Made by a program: the position numbers and the translations under genes. A DNA stretch of 64,000 bases from Cohnella panacarvi Gsoil 349 (lineage in GTDB: Bacteria > Bacillota > Bacilli > Paenibacillales > Paenibacillaceae), in assembly GCF_000515335.1 (NCBI RefSeq), contig NZ_KI911563.1:4415233-4479232 (forward strand), written 5' to 3'. The notes under the pieces are model-generated. The model worked only from the letters and a program-made list of their open reading frames with translations. It was not told where the DNA came from and ran no database searches. How positions within the stretch are numbered: position 1 is the stretch's first letter; each line of letters opens with the position of its first letter. Of the stretch, positions 47,004 through 56,089 are shown one piece after another.

Positions 47004-48854
47004 CTATCGTTCGATCGGTCTCGCCGTCAGACGAACGGGAACGTCTTTATTGAAGATGAACACGTAGATGACGTCGTTCCATGCGTTAGTAAGCTCGTGC
47101 TTGCTGCCGGTCAACGGCGTCTTGATTCCCGTCCGGCCGTCCGCCTTAAGCCGGTTCGAGACGGCTTGGAGAACGATGGGATTCCACGTCCGAATTTCGG
47201 TTACCGAATAGGCTTCCGGATTGTCCGGATCGGCTTCCAGCGTAAAGGATAAGCTATGCGCGGAATACGTCGACGAGATCGGAGGCGGGCTCTCTTCCGT
47301 CGCAGCCGGCGCTTCGGCAGTCTCGTCCGTCGCCAAAGCTTGCGCGGTGACGGACGAAGAATTCTTCGGCGTATCGATCGCCGCGTCGGCATTGGCGTCG
47401 GCTCCGTTCGCGTTTGCGTTCGAAGGTTCGGCTTCATTCGGGGTTGCGGCCCCATTCTCGTTCTCGGTCACATTCTCGGTCGTAGTCTCGTTCTCGTTCG
47501 AAGTCGCCGCTTTATCCGTTATAGCGCCGGACTCGGAATCCGCTTTATCGTCCGCCCCGGAATCCGGAGATTCGTTCGGCGTTGCTTCTTGAGGTACTTC
47601 GTTCGTAGGCTCTTCCTCCAACGGAATTTCTTCCAACGGAATTTCTTCCGGCGGCGATTCTTCCATGAGCGGCGCGTCGGCCGGGCCGAGCAGCTCGGTC
47701 AGTTTGGAAGCGGAGAGGCCGAGGAATCCGGAGATTTCGATCTGTCCGCCGCGGAAGAAACCTTTGTAAACCGCGACCCCGTCCGCGTCGAACAGCGTGC
47801 CGACGCCTTCGTATGCGTCTTCGCGGAATTTACCCGCGTAGACCGGGATGCCGGCGTCGTTGAATGCTTGACCGTCGCCGTCCCTGAGGCCCATGGCGAA
47901 GCGTCCCGTGTAAATGACCGTCCCCGATGCGTTCATCAAGGAACCTTCTCCGTGAAATTCGTCCAATTGGAATAATCCTTTATAGATCGCAACGCCGTTC
48001 GGGTCGTATTCCGTTCCTTCCCCGGACTTAACGCCGCCGAGAAAATTGCCCTCGTACCGAAGCTTTCCGTCCGGTCCGTACAGCTTGCCTGCGCCTTCGT
48101 ATTGCCCCGCGTTGAACGCGCCCTCGTATACGAGCTTGCCGGCGGCATCGTACAGCTTGCCTTCCCCTTGATAGATTCCCATGACGAACGCGCCCGCGTA
48201 TTGAGGAACTTCCTTCGCGGAATAGAGCGTTCCTTCTCCTTCGTATTTCCCCAGTAAGAACGCGCCCTCGTAGACGATGCTTCCATCCTCGGCGAACAAC
48301 GTGCCCGAGCCCGAGTACTGGTCGTCGACGAATTGTCCTCGGTACAGCAGCGTGCCGTCCGATCGGAATCGCTCGCCTTTGCCGTTCTTCAGCCCTTTGG
48401 CGAAGTCGCCGATGTAGATTAGCGTGCCGTCCGGCGCGAACAGCTTGCCCGCGCCGGAGAATTGTCCCGCTTCAAGCGGACCTTCGTACAGCTTGTTGCC
48501 TTCCTCGTCCAAGATAACGGCCGGTCCGGTCAGTCCTTGCGCCATGGCGGCCGAAGCTTCGATCTTAGGCGTCTTCGCGAACCATTTGTCGACGAATTTA
48601 GGGGGCTTGATGAAGATGAAGAAGACGAGCACGAGCGAGATGAGCAGGATAAAGACGAACAATTTCTTGGCGATGTAGACCGTGCCGAACCGCCAATAGT
48701 TGTCTAGCGAGCGAAGCCGTCCCCCGAGAACGGATTTCATCCATTTGACGAGCCATTTAAGGAAGAGCTTCGGCAGCGTCTTTGCTTTCTTGAGGGGCAT
48801 CAATATTTTTTTCTGGATCGGTTTAATGAACGGTTTGACGATTTGTTCGATCAT
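47004..48854 (-). CDS. Membrane-anchored MORN-repeat protein
   Basis: This 616-residue protein has a basic N-terminus (about 1-60), one membrane segment (about 64-86) and eleven MORN-like repeats of about 23 residues (about 118-375; Y-x-G-x-F-x-x-G-x-x-x-G-x-G-x-L-Y). An acidic low-complexity stretch (about 390-545) and a C-terminal globular piece follow. MORN repeats bind lipids or proteins. Its ATG directly follows the DUF4280 stop codon, so the two are translationally coupled. A role in placing or releasing the injection system at the envelope is inferred only. Confidence 0.8.
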   Translation of the reverse strand: MIEQIVKPFIKPIQKKILMPLKKAKTLPKLFLKWLVKWMKSVLGGRLRSLDNYWRFGTVYIAKKLFVFILLISLVLVFFIFIKPPKFVDKWFAKTPKIEASAAMAQGLTGPAVILDEEGNKLYEGPLEAGQFSGAGKLFAPDGTLIYIGDFAKGLKNGKGERFRSDGTLLYRGQFVDDQYSGSGTLFAEDGSIVYEGAFLLGKYEGEGTLYSAKEVPQYAGAFVMGIYQGEGKLYDAAGKLVYEGAFNAGQYEGAGKLYGPDGKLRYEGNFLGGVKSGEGTEYDPNGVAIYKGLFQLDEFHGEGSLMNASGTVIYTGRFAMGLRDGDGQAFNDAGIPVYAGKFREDAYEGVGTLFDADGVAVYKGFFRGGQIEISGFLGLSASKLTELLGPADAPLMEESPPEEIPLEEIPLEEEPTNEVPQEATPNESPDSGADDKADSESGAITDKAATSNENETTTENVTENENGAATPNEAEPSNANANGADANADAAIDTPKNSSSVTAQALATDETAEAPAATEESPPPISSTYSAHSLSFTLEADPDNPEAYSVTEIRTWNPIVLQAVSNRLKADGRTGIKTPLTGSKHELTNAWNDVIYVFIFNKDVPVRLTARPIER

Positions 48855-49241
48855 TTAGGGCACCTGTATCGTAACTTGTCCAGGATTGACGATTTGGATG
48901 ACTCCGCCGAAGTTGCACATGCACTTGGAGGAATTGTTCAGCGCCGGGAAGTTGGAGACCAGAACGGTCGGAGAGCCTGGAACCCATGGGGCTGCGGTAA
49001 CCGGCGTGCAAGGCATCGGCGTCAGGACGCCGAGCGCGGCTGCGGTCGCGGACGCGACGGCGGGGTTAGCCATCGATTGGCACATGCCGAACGGAGTGAT
49101 GTTCACGAACGGCTTATTGTCCATGATGTTGGCGATTGGCATAGCGGTCATCGTCCGGTTGACCGGAAGCACGTTCAGCATCCCCGGCGCGAGTCCGAAC
49201 GAGCATTGCAGCGCGGCTCCTCCGCATACGAGCTGTCCCAT
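48855..49241 (-). CDS. PAAR-like DUF4280 protein (injection-system tip)
   Basis: This 128-residue protein starts at the ATG at 49241 (AAGGAG upstream). The opening GQLVCGGAALQCSFGLAPG and the late CMCNFGGVIQIVNPGQ are typical of DUF4280, a PAAR-like fold that caps the spike of contractile injection systems (Afp10-like position). Conserved Cys residues may bind a metal. It is divergent from the main structural genes, 209 bp from the cyclase-like gene. The gap between them is AT-rich and probably holds divergent promoters. Confidence 0.85.
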   Translation of the reverse strand: MGQLVCGGAALQCSFGLAPGMLNVLPVNRTMTAMPIANIMDNKPFVNITPFGMCQSMANPAVASATAAALGVLTPMPCTPVTAAPWVPGSPTVLVSNFPALNNSSKCMCNFGGVIQIVNPGQVTIQVP

Positions 49242-49450
49242 GGCAACTCCTTCCGCATGGCGTCCGAAGGCCATGCCCTTCTCGAGGCATATTATTCCTC
49301 TATACTACATCATCGCTCGATAAATGTCATTTTTTAATAGAAATAGGATGTAAATAAACGGGACATATAGTACGATGGGAATTACTAGATTTCTGTAATT
49401 GATTGTCTCGTAGAGATTATTGTCAAATAAGGATGTGGGCATCCGATTCT

Positions 49451-52201
49451 ATGAAAAAGCTTGCTCCCCTACTATTGTTATTCTCTTTAGCGCTCGCGGC
49501 GTTGTGTCTCTATCGGATCGATTCGGATAAAGGGCTGGAGAGCGGTCCTTGGGTCAACCACTTCGAGCTTCAGAATTTGTCGCGAGCTGCGGAAAGCCCG
49601 GATGCTTCGATCGTAGCCATCAGCGATTCCAAGCAGCGGATCGTGAAGCTTTCCTCGGACGGCGTGCTGCAAGCGGAGGTTACGAGATCCAAGGCGGAAC
49701 GGGACCAGCGCCGAGACTTCACGGAAATCGCGACGGACGGGGCGGGGAACCTCTACGCGCTCGACACCGTGCTGGACGATTACGGCTTATACGTGGTTCA
49801 GGAACAAATCGTGCGATACGACGCGGCCGGGCATAACCGGACCGTGCTGTTCGAATGGGAAGGCAACGGGAGCGGCAAGCGCATAGGCCAGTTGAAGGGG
49901 CTTCGCGTCGCGCATAACGACTTGACCTTCTTCGTCGCGGAAGAGGACAAGGTAACGCTCATGCGGGTATCGCTATCCGGCGGCCAAGCGGAAAAGCCGT
50001 TCATGTTCTCGCTTCCGAGCAACCGGTATTTGTCCGAGATCGTCGGGACGAGCCCGGGTCGAATTTTCTATTCGACGAAGAAAGGCGCCATATACCAGGT
50101 GTTCGAGAACGGGGAGACCAAACTCGTCTATCCGCTGGACCTTATGGAGCGCACGCGCAAAAATTTCCCCGAGCGGTTGTCGCTCGACCAGGAAGGGCGC
50201 TTAACGTTCGTCGACAGGTCGCTCAACGCGGTCACCGTATTGGAGCCCGGAAGGGATAACGGACTTCGCGTGGCGGCGGCGAACGAAGATTTAGAACGGT
50301 CCGCGTTCGGCGCGGAAGGCTACGAGCTCATGGATGTCGTCTCGACTGCGGAGGGCGGTTTCATCGCCGTTCTGAACGACCGCGTGCTTCAGTTCGATGC
50401 GAATGCGAAGCTGGCCGGGACATGGTCGGATGCGAAATACTCCAAGGACGAGAGAACGTCGACATGGATCAGGTGGACGCTGCTGCTCGCGGCGGCGGGG
50501 CTGGTCCTCTACGGCGTCAGGGCGGTATATATCCATACGCTCAACCGCAGAATGTCGCTTTTCTTCAAACAAATCTTGATTTCGACGCCGATCATCGTCG
50601 TCTGCATGTTCTTGCTCGCGAACTTCATCTATGACAGCTTCTCCGCGCGCATGGAGCAAGAGATGCAGCGGGAGCTGTCTTTGCTCGCGCGCAACGGACA
50701 AAACTTGATCGACGGAGATGCGCTCTTGCGCATCCAGTCTCCGGAGGATTTCCGGAACGACGATTATAACGCGATACGCGCCAAAATGAACTTTCTGTTC
50801 GAAGGCGAGTACAAAGCGGACCGCCAGGGCTTGTACAGCACGCTGTACAAGTACGAGGACGGCAAGCTGTACATCATTATGGACGATGACGACGGAGTTA
50901 ATATGTTCAAGCCGTTCGAGACGAACGAGGAGAACGAAGCCGTTCGTGCCGAAGGCTTCGTGAAGTCGGGTCAATGGGAGGACGCCAACGGCAAGTGGCT
51001 GTACGCGATCGGCCCGGTATACGACAAGTCGGGGAACGTCGTCGGCATTTATGAGACAGGCCGCGATATGAGCGTTCTCGCCCAGTCTAACCACAAGATT
51101 TACGAGAGCATCGTCCAGAATATCGTCATCATTACGTCGGTGCTGCTGTTCGTCATTTTGCTCGTCACCTTCATCTTATTGTCTTCTTTGCGCAAGCTGC
51201 AGAGGAGCGTCATCGCAATGGCGGACGGCAATTGGGACACGAACGTGAAGCTGAGAAGCCGCGACGAGGTAGGCGACCTAGGCGAGCAGTTCAACCGCAT
51301 GGCGAAGTACATCCGGCAATATATCGCGGACATTACGCAATTCTCCGAAGCTTCGTTCCGGTTCGTGCCCCAGCAAATTTTCAAATCGCTCGGAAAGAAG
51401 GGCATTCTGGACATTCGCCTCGGCGACCAGGTGCAACAGAACATGACGGTCATGGTCGCCGACTTAAGAGATTTCCACCGCTTCGCGCAAACGTTGACTC
51501 CGAAGGAAAACTTCAACTTCATGAATTCGTTCCTTCGGCGGTTCGGACCGATCGTGCGCGAGGAAGACGGACTGATCAGCAAATATCTCGGCGCAGGGTT
51601 TATGGCGTTATTCCCCGGCTATGCGGAGCAAGCGCTGAAATCCGCGGTCAAGATCCGCAGAGAGCTCATTCTCTACAACGAAGGTCGCCGAAGAGCGGGC
51701 TACGAGCAGGTAGACATCGGTATCGCGATTCACAAAGGACCGCTCATGCTGGGCATCATCGGGGAAGAACGGAGATGGGAAGGCAACGTCATCTCCGACG
51801 ACGTCCGCCTGACCGCCGTGCTCGAGAAGCTTTCCGCGGAGCTCGGGAGCTCGGTGCTCGTGACGAGGGCGTTCTTCGAACAGTTAAGGGAGCCGGAGAG
51901 ATTCCGTCACCGCTCGCTCGGCAGAATTACGCCTGAAGGTCACGGCGAAGCCGTCGAGCTGATCGACGTCTACGAAGGAGATCCGGATACGGTCCGCCAG
52001 GCGAAGGACCGGACGAAAGCGCTGTTCGAACGGGGATTGCTGCTCTGCCAAGAAGGAAGGTTTTTCGACGCGCGCGAGACTTTCGTGGAAGTGATCAAGC
52101 ACAATCGGCTCGACAAGGCGGCGAAGCTGTACTTCTACTTGTGCGATGAATATTACCAGAAAGGCGTTCATGCCGGATGGAACGGAACGCTCGCCATCTG
52201 A
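49451..52201 (+). CDS. Membrane sensor with degenerate class III cyclase domain
   Basis: This 916-residue protein starts with an N-terminal signal anchor and has an extracytoplasmic beta-propeller-like region (about 40-320), membrane segments near 340-362 and 373-396, a sensor region, a further membrane segment (about 558-580), HAMP (580-630) and a class III cyclase fold (about 660-840). The first metal Asp is present (MVADLRDF, near 671), but the second is Ala in KYLGAGFMALF (A715), and the usual N-L-A-A-R-L-E is VRLTAVLE. Cyclase activity is therefore doubtful. A helical, TPR-like C-terminus follows. ATG 49433 is also possible. Confidence 0.8.
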   Translation: MKKLAPLLLLFSLALAALCLYRIDSDKGLESGPWVNHFELQNLSRAAESPDASIVAISDSKQRIVKLSSDGVLQAEVTRSKAERDQRRDFTEIATDGAGNLYALDTVLDDYGLYVVQEQIVRYDAAGHNRTVLFEWEGNGSGKRIGQLKGLRVAHNDLTFFVAEEDKVTLMRVSLSGGQAEKPFMFSLPSNRYLSEIVGTSPGRIFYSTKKGAIYQVFENGETKLVYPLDLMERTRKNFPERLSLDQEGRLTFVDRSLNAVTVLEPGRDNGLRVAAANEDLERSAFGAEGYELMDVVSTAEGGFIAVLNDRVLQFDANAKLAGTWSDAKYSKDERTSTWIRWTLLLAAAGLVLYGVRAVYIHTLNRRMSLFFKQILISTPIIVVCMFLLANFIYDSFSARMEQEMQRELSLLARNGQNLIDGDALLRIQSPEDFRNDDYNAIRAKMNFLFEGEYKADRQGLYSTLYKYEDGKLYIIMDDDDGVNMFKPFETNEENEAVRAEGFVKSGQWEDANGKWLYAIGPVYDKSGNVVGIYETGRDMSVLAQSNHKIYESIVQNIVIITSVLLFVILLVTFILLSSLRKLQRSVIAMADGNWDTNVKLRSRDEVGDLGEQFNRMAKYIRQYIADITQFSEASFRFVPQQIFKSLGKKGILDIRLGDQVQQNMTVMVADLRDFHRFAQTLTPKENFNFMNSFLRRFGPIVREEDGLISKYLGAGFMALFPGYAEQALKSAVKIRRELILYNEGRRRAGYEQVDIGIAIHKGPLMLGIIGEERRWEGNVISDDVRLTAVLEKLSAELGSSVLVTRAFFEQLREPERFRHRSLGRITPEGHGEAVELIDVYEGDPDTVRQAKDRTKALFERGLLLCQEGRFFDARETFVEVIKHNRLDKAAKLYFYLCDEYYQKGVHAGWNGTLAI

Positions 52202-52264
52202 TCTACAGACGCTCGGCTTAGCCGGCCATGCGAACGGTCGGACAGCGAAGGGGGAACTAGCGAC

Positions 52265-54451
52265 ATGACGACGGGATTTCGTGACGGGCGGGAGCATCTC
52301 GAAGCGGAGCTTGAGTGGCTGGATGCCGGTCTCGAGGCGCTGCTTCTGCTCGGCGGAGGCAAGCCGGATGCGGACCCGTTATCTCAAGCAGGATTGAAGG
52401 GGCTCGTCGTGACGTCGACGGAACTCGCCGCTAGATCCGAGGCGACGGGGGAAATATGGGAACGGTACGCGGAACGCCGGCGCGGGCTGGAGCGGCGAAT
52501 TGCCGAGCGCGCGGCCAGCGCTTGGAACGACGGCGTCGACCTGCCTATTTTGCGTCTATGCCGATCGCTCCGCCTTTCGACTTGGGAAAGACGATTCCTC
52601 GTGCTCTGCGCGGCGCCGGAACTGCACCGCAAGTATGAGAAGTGGTACGCCTATCTGAACGACGACGTCACGAACAAGGCGCCGACGCTCGATCTGGCGC
52701 TGCGTTTGTTGTGCGATAACGCCAGCGAGGCGACCGCCGCCCGCGCGGCGCTTAGCGGCAACGCGCCTCTCCGCGCTTTGTTGCTGGATAAGGCGGGCGA
52801 GAAGCTTTATCCGGAACGTGCCGGCCTCACATCGCCGCTGCGGCTCGACGAGCGCGCGATCAGCTTCCTGCTAGGCACGGAGAAGGTCGACGGCAGGCTG
52901 TCGGGAATCGCTGAGGCGCACGAGGCGCTGCCGATGAACGAGCTCCCGCCGATTCCGTTCGCGGATCGGACCGAAGCGGCGCTCGGAGGACTTGGCGATC
53001 CGGAGTTACTGGACGGCGCCGTGCCTTTCGTTCACTTGTGGGGACAGGCGGGAGGCGGCAAAAAGCTGCGATTGCGGCGCGTGGCGTCGGCCAGGCGGCA
53101 GACGCTGCTCGTCGTTCATGCCGACAGACTGCCCGAGGATTCGGCGCGCGCGTCGGAGTTGCTGCATATGGCGGCGAGAGAAGCCGTGCTGACGGATGCC
53201 GTTCTATGCGTGTCCGAATCCGCCGCGCATGCTCCGGGTACCGCTCCGAAGCACGCGGAAGGATGGCGATCCGCTATTGCCGTCTACGCGAAATACGCCG
53301 CGTACCCGCTCGTCGGATGGACGTCGATCGCGAAGCGGCAGCCGTCGGACATCCCGACTCCTCCCGGATGCGTCATGTACGAAGAAGCGGTCGAGCCGCC
53401 GGATGCTTCGGTGCGCGATATATTCTGGCGGGCCGAAGCTACCGAGCGCGAGGAGTGGGCCGGCAAGTCCGCCGGATTGTTAAAGTCGCTAGCGGACAAA
53501 TACAGGTTTACGCCCGGCCAGATCGGTCAGGCGTGGCGACAAGCGAAGGCGCTCGCCGCCGGAAGGGGCGGAGACGCACCGACGTCCGAAGAGCTTGAGA
53601 TCGCTTGCCGCAAGCAATACCGCCATCGCCTCGCCCAACTGGCTGATCCGATCAAAGTCGCGCGCAAGCTGGCCGATCTGATCTTGCCGCCGGAACCGCT
53701 GGCACTCATCGGGGAAGCTTGCAATCGCTTCCGAAACCGCGAGACCGTATTCGAGCAATGGGAGTTCGGCCGCAAGCTGCCGTATGGCAGAGGGCTCAGC
53801 CTGCTATTGGCCGGTCCTCCCGGAACGGGCAAGACGATGGCCGCGGAAGTGATCGCAGGAGAGCTCGGGCTCGAGCTGTATCGCATCGACTTGTCGCGGA
53901 TCGTCAGCAAGTACATCGGCGAGACGGAGCAACGGCTCAGCGAGCTGTTCGCCGAAGCGGAGAACAGCGGCGCGATTCTGTTCTTCGACGAAGGAGACGC
54001 GCTGTTCGGCAAACGGACGGAGGTCAAGGACGCGCACGACAAGTATGCCAACATGGAAGCGGCGTATTTGCTGCAACGGATCGAAGCATATGACGGCGTC
54101 GCCATCCTGGCGACGAACCTGATCAACAACATGGACGAAGCGCTAATCCGGCGCATGACCTATATCGTTCAGTTTCCTTTTCCGGGAATCGAGGAGAGGG
54201 AACGCATCATGCGCAATCACTTGCCGCAAGCCGCCCCGGTATCGAACGATCTCGATCTGCGCTTTTTGGCGGAACGTCTCGAGGTGTCCGGGGGGTATCT
54301 GAAAAACATCGTTCTTGCATCAGCTTTCTTGGCATCGGCCGATCTGAAGCCGATCGGAATGGAACATTTCGTGAAAGCAGCCCGTCAGGAACTTCGCAAG
54401 ATGGGGAAAATCCTAGTAAAAGAATCTTTTTTTCCATATTTCGCGGAATGA
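52265..54451 (+). CDS. AAA+ ATPase of the eCIS (Afp15-like)
   Basis: This 728-residue protein has a C-terminal AAA+ module with all parts: Walker A GPPGTGKT near 517-524, Walker B ILFFDEGDALFG near 570, sensor ILATNLINNMDEALIRRM. A degenerate P-loop-like GQAGGGKKLRLRR near 260 suggests a decayed first AAA domain. The family is always linked to extracellular contractile injection systems and is needed for particle assembly. It starts 63 bp after the cyclase-like gene. Confidence 0.92.
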   Translation: MTTGFRDGREHLEAELEWLDAGLEALLLLGGGKPDADPLSQAGLKGLVVTSTELAARSEATGEIWERYAERRRGLERRIAERAASAWNDGVDLPILRLCRSLRLSTWERRFLVLCAAPELHRKYEKWYAYLNDDVTNKAPTLDLALRLLCDNASEATAARAALSGNAPLRALLLDKAGEKLYPERAGLTSPLRLDERAISFLLGTEKVDGRLSGIAEAHEALPMNELPPIPFADRTEAALGGLGDPELLDGAVPFVHLWGQAGGGKKLRLRRVASARRQTLLVVHADRLPEDSARASELLHMAAREAVLTDAVLCVSESAAHAPGTAPKHAEGWRSAIAVYAKYAAYPLVGWTSIAKRQPSDIPTPPGCVMYEEAVEPPDASVRDIFWRAEATEREEWAGKSAGLLKSLADKYRFTPGQIGQAWRQAKALAAGRGGDAPTSEELEIACRKQYRHRLAQLADPIKVARKLADLILPPEPLALIGEACNRFRNRETVFEQWEFGRKLPYGRGLSLLLAGPPGTGKTMAAEVIAGELGLELYRIDLSRIVSKYIGETEQRLSELFAEAENSGAILFFDEGDALFGKRTEVKDAHDKYANMEAAYLLQRIEAYDGVAILATNLINNMDEALIRRMTYIVQFPFPGIEERERIMRNHLPQAAPVSNDLDLRFLAERLEVSGGYLKNIVLASAFLASADLKPIGMEHFVKAARQELRKMGKILVKESFFPYFAE

Positions 54452-54530
54452 AACGAACAATGACGTAGTCAAGGCGAATTTTGGTAGTTATAATAGAATA
54501 AGCTTGAAATTTAAATGTTTTCATCGAACG

Positions 54531-55142
54531 ATGACCAAAGCGAGCGAGGGAGGGATCGGCATCGGAGGCTACACCGTTATAGCGGACACCGGTTCCAGCT
54601 TGCTTAAGCTGCTTCGAGAGCAGCTATGTCCCGATCCGGTTCCGAGACCTGAGTTAATCGGCATCGCTTCCCCGGTCGACAAGGCCGATCTTGCATTATC
54701 CCTCTATTTGTTCAGCGTGAGGGAGAACGGCGAATCGAGGCGCAACGAATTGCAAGCGCAAGGCGGCGTGCTGAAATTCCCGCCGCTCGCCGTAGATTTG
54801 CATTATATGATTACGGCGCATTCCGCGGCGGACGTATTGTCGAGAGCGTTGGACGAGCATCGGATTCTCGGACGCACGATGCAGGTGCTATATGATAACG
54901 CCTTGCTTCGCGCGCCATATCTGGAAGGTACTCTCGCGGATAATCAAGAGGAATTGAGAATCGCATCGGAGAGCTATTCGAACGAGCAGCTTGCCCAAGC
55001 CTGGCAATTCGGCGATTCGCCGTACAAGCTGTCGATGATGTACCGAGTCGGTCCCGTCCTGCTGGAATCGACTCGCGTGAAGCCGGGGCCGCGCGTCGTC
55101 GAAAGACGGATCACGCTGCAGGATAAAGGCAGGGACGGATGA
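54531..55142 (+). CDS. DUF4255 protein (Afp16/tail terminator-like)
   Basis: This 203-residue protein starts at the ATG at 54531; no start in the frame has a good ribosome-binding site. GGYTVIADTGSSLLKLLREQLCPDP and DLHYMITAHSAADVLSRALDEHRILG are typical of DUF4255/Pvc16_N, the cap that sets tail length and ends sheath and tube polymerisation. It overlaps the next gene by 4 bp. Confidence 0.9.
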   Translation: MTKASEGGIGIGGYTVIADTGSSLLKLLREQLCPDPVPRPELIGIASPVDKADLALSLYLFSVRENGESRRNELQAQGGVLKFPPLAVDLHYMITAHSAADVLSRALDEHRILGRTMQVLYDNALLRAPYLEGTLADNQEELRIASESYSNEQLAQAWQFGDSPYKLSMMYRVGPVLLESTRVKPGPRVVERRITLQDKGRDG

Positions 55143-55939
55143 TGGGGAACGAGTCGACAACGTTCGTCAACCGATGCTCGCTTGTCGTCAGAGCGGTCGA
55201 CTTGTGGTCCGGCGCTCCGCCTTCGGCGTCGTCGATTCGGGTAGCCATTCGCGGCCACAACCGCGCGCCGATGCGCACGAGCGACGGAAGCTACGCGTTC
55301 CTCGATTATCCGTACGACCGCTGCACCGTGACCGTTACGTCTCCGCAATATCTCGATTACGAACGCGAGATGGCGCTTGGAGCCGGAGTTCCGATTATAA
55401 CCGCGGGACTCATGCCGAGCAGATTCCGTTCGGCGCCGGCGGCCGCCTCCGGTCTGCGCTTTCGGATCGTCGGCGAGAAGACGGGCAAACCGGTCAAGGA
55501 TGCCGAAGTATACGCGTACGTGGATGACGACCGCGCGATCTGCGGCCGCATAGCCGAAGATCAGGCCGTTAGCGGCATGCCGTCCATCCGCATAACGCCC
55601 GCGGCGATCAAGCTGATGCCGGGCGACGTCTTCGTCGTTCGCGGCAAATCCGGGGCGGCCGATTGGGCGAAAGTATCGGAATTCGCCGACTATTCGGGCA
55701 ACGGAGAAGATGTCGCGCTTGAGACGCCTTTGAAGCGGACTTGGTCTCGCGGAGAACGGCTGTTGATCGCGGCCGCAACCCGAAGCGATGCCGACGGCAT
55801 CGTAACGGTTCCGTTCCGGGGCGTCCTCCCAAGCGAGTTCCAGACTTTCGTCGAAATTAGGCTGGGCGGCAGAAAGATTGAAGCGAGTTTCACGGGCAGC
55901 GGCGGCGAAGTACGCCAGTTCCCGGACTTGAAAGCATGA
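55139..55939 (+). CDS. eCIS-associated Ig/regulatory-like protein
   Basis: This 266-residue protein has two beta-sandwich domains: residues 10-95 with a carboxypeptidase-regulatory-like pattern (VRAVDLWSGAPPSAS ... RTSDGSYAFLDYPYDRCTVTV), and 105-260 starting LRFRIVGEKTGKPVKDAEVYAYVDDD. It has no signal peptide. The ATGA overlap with DUF4255 and the position before the sheath gene tie it to the injection system, perhaps as a decorating or cap-linked protein. Confidence 0.65.
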   Translation: MMGNESTTFVNRCSLVVRAVDLWSGAPPSASSIRVAIRGHNRAPMRTSDGSYAFLDYPYDRCTVTVTSPQYLDYEREMALGAGVPIITAGLMPSRFRSAPAAASGLRFRIVGEKTGKPVKDAEVYAYVDDDRAICGRIAEDQAVSGMPSIRITPAAIKLMPGDVFVVRGKSGAADWAKVSEFADYSGNGEDVALETPLKRTWSRGERLLIAAATRSDADGIVTVPFRGVLPSEFQTFVEIRLGGRKIEASFTGSGGEVRQFPDLKA

Positions 55940-56089
55940 ATAGGTGTATGACGTCGGCAAGAACGGTACGCCGCGATCGGCCGACGAAAATATAAAGTTC
56001 ATTCCAGAGAGGAGGAACTGGCGAGCCCGACCTGCGATCAGCAAGCGATACATACATATTCATAACGTACATAGGGGGAGCCGGGAAAC

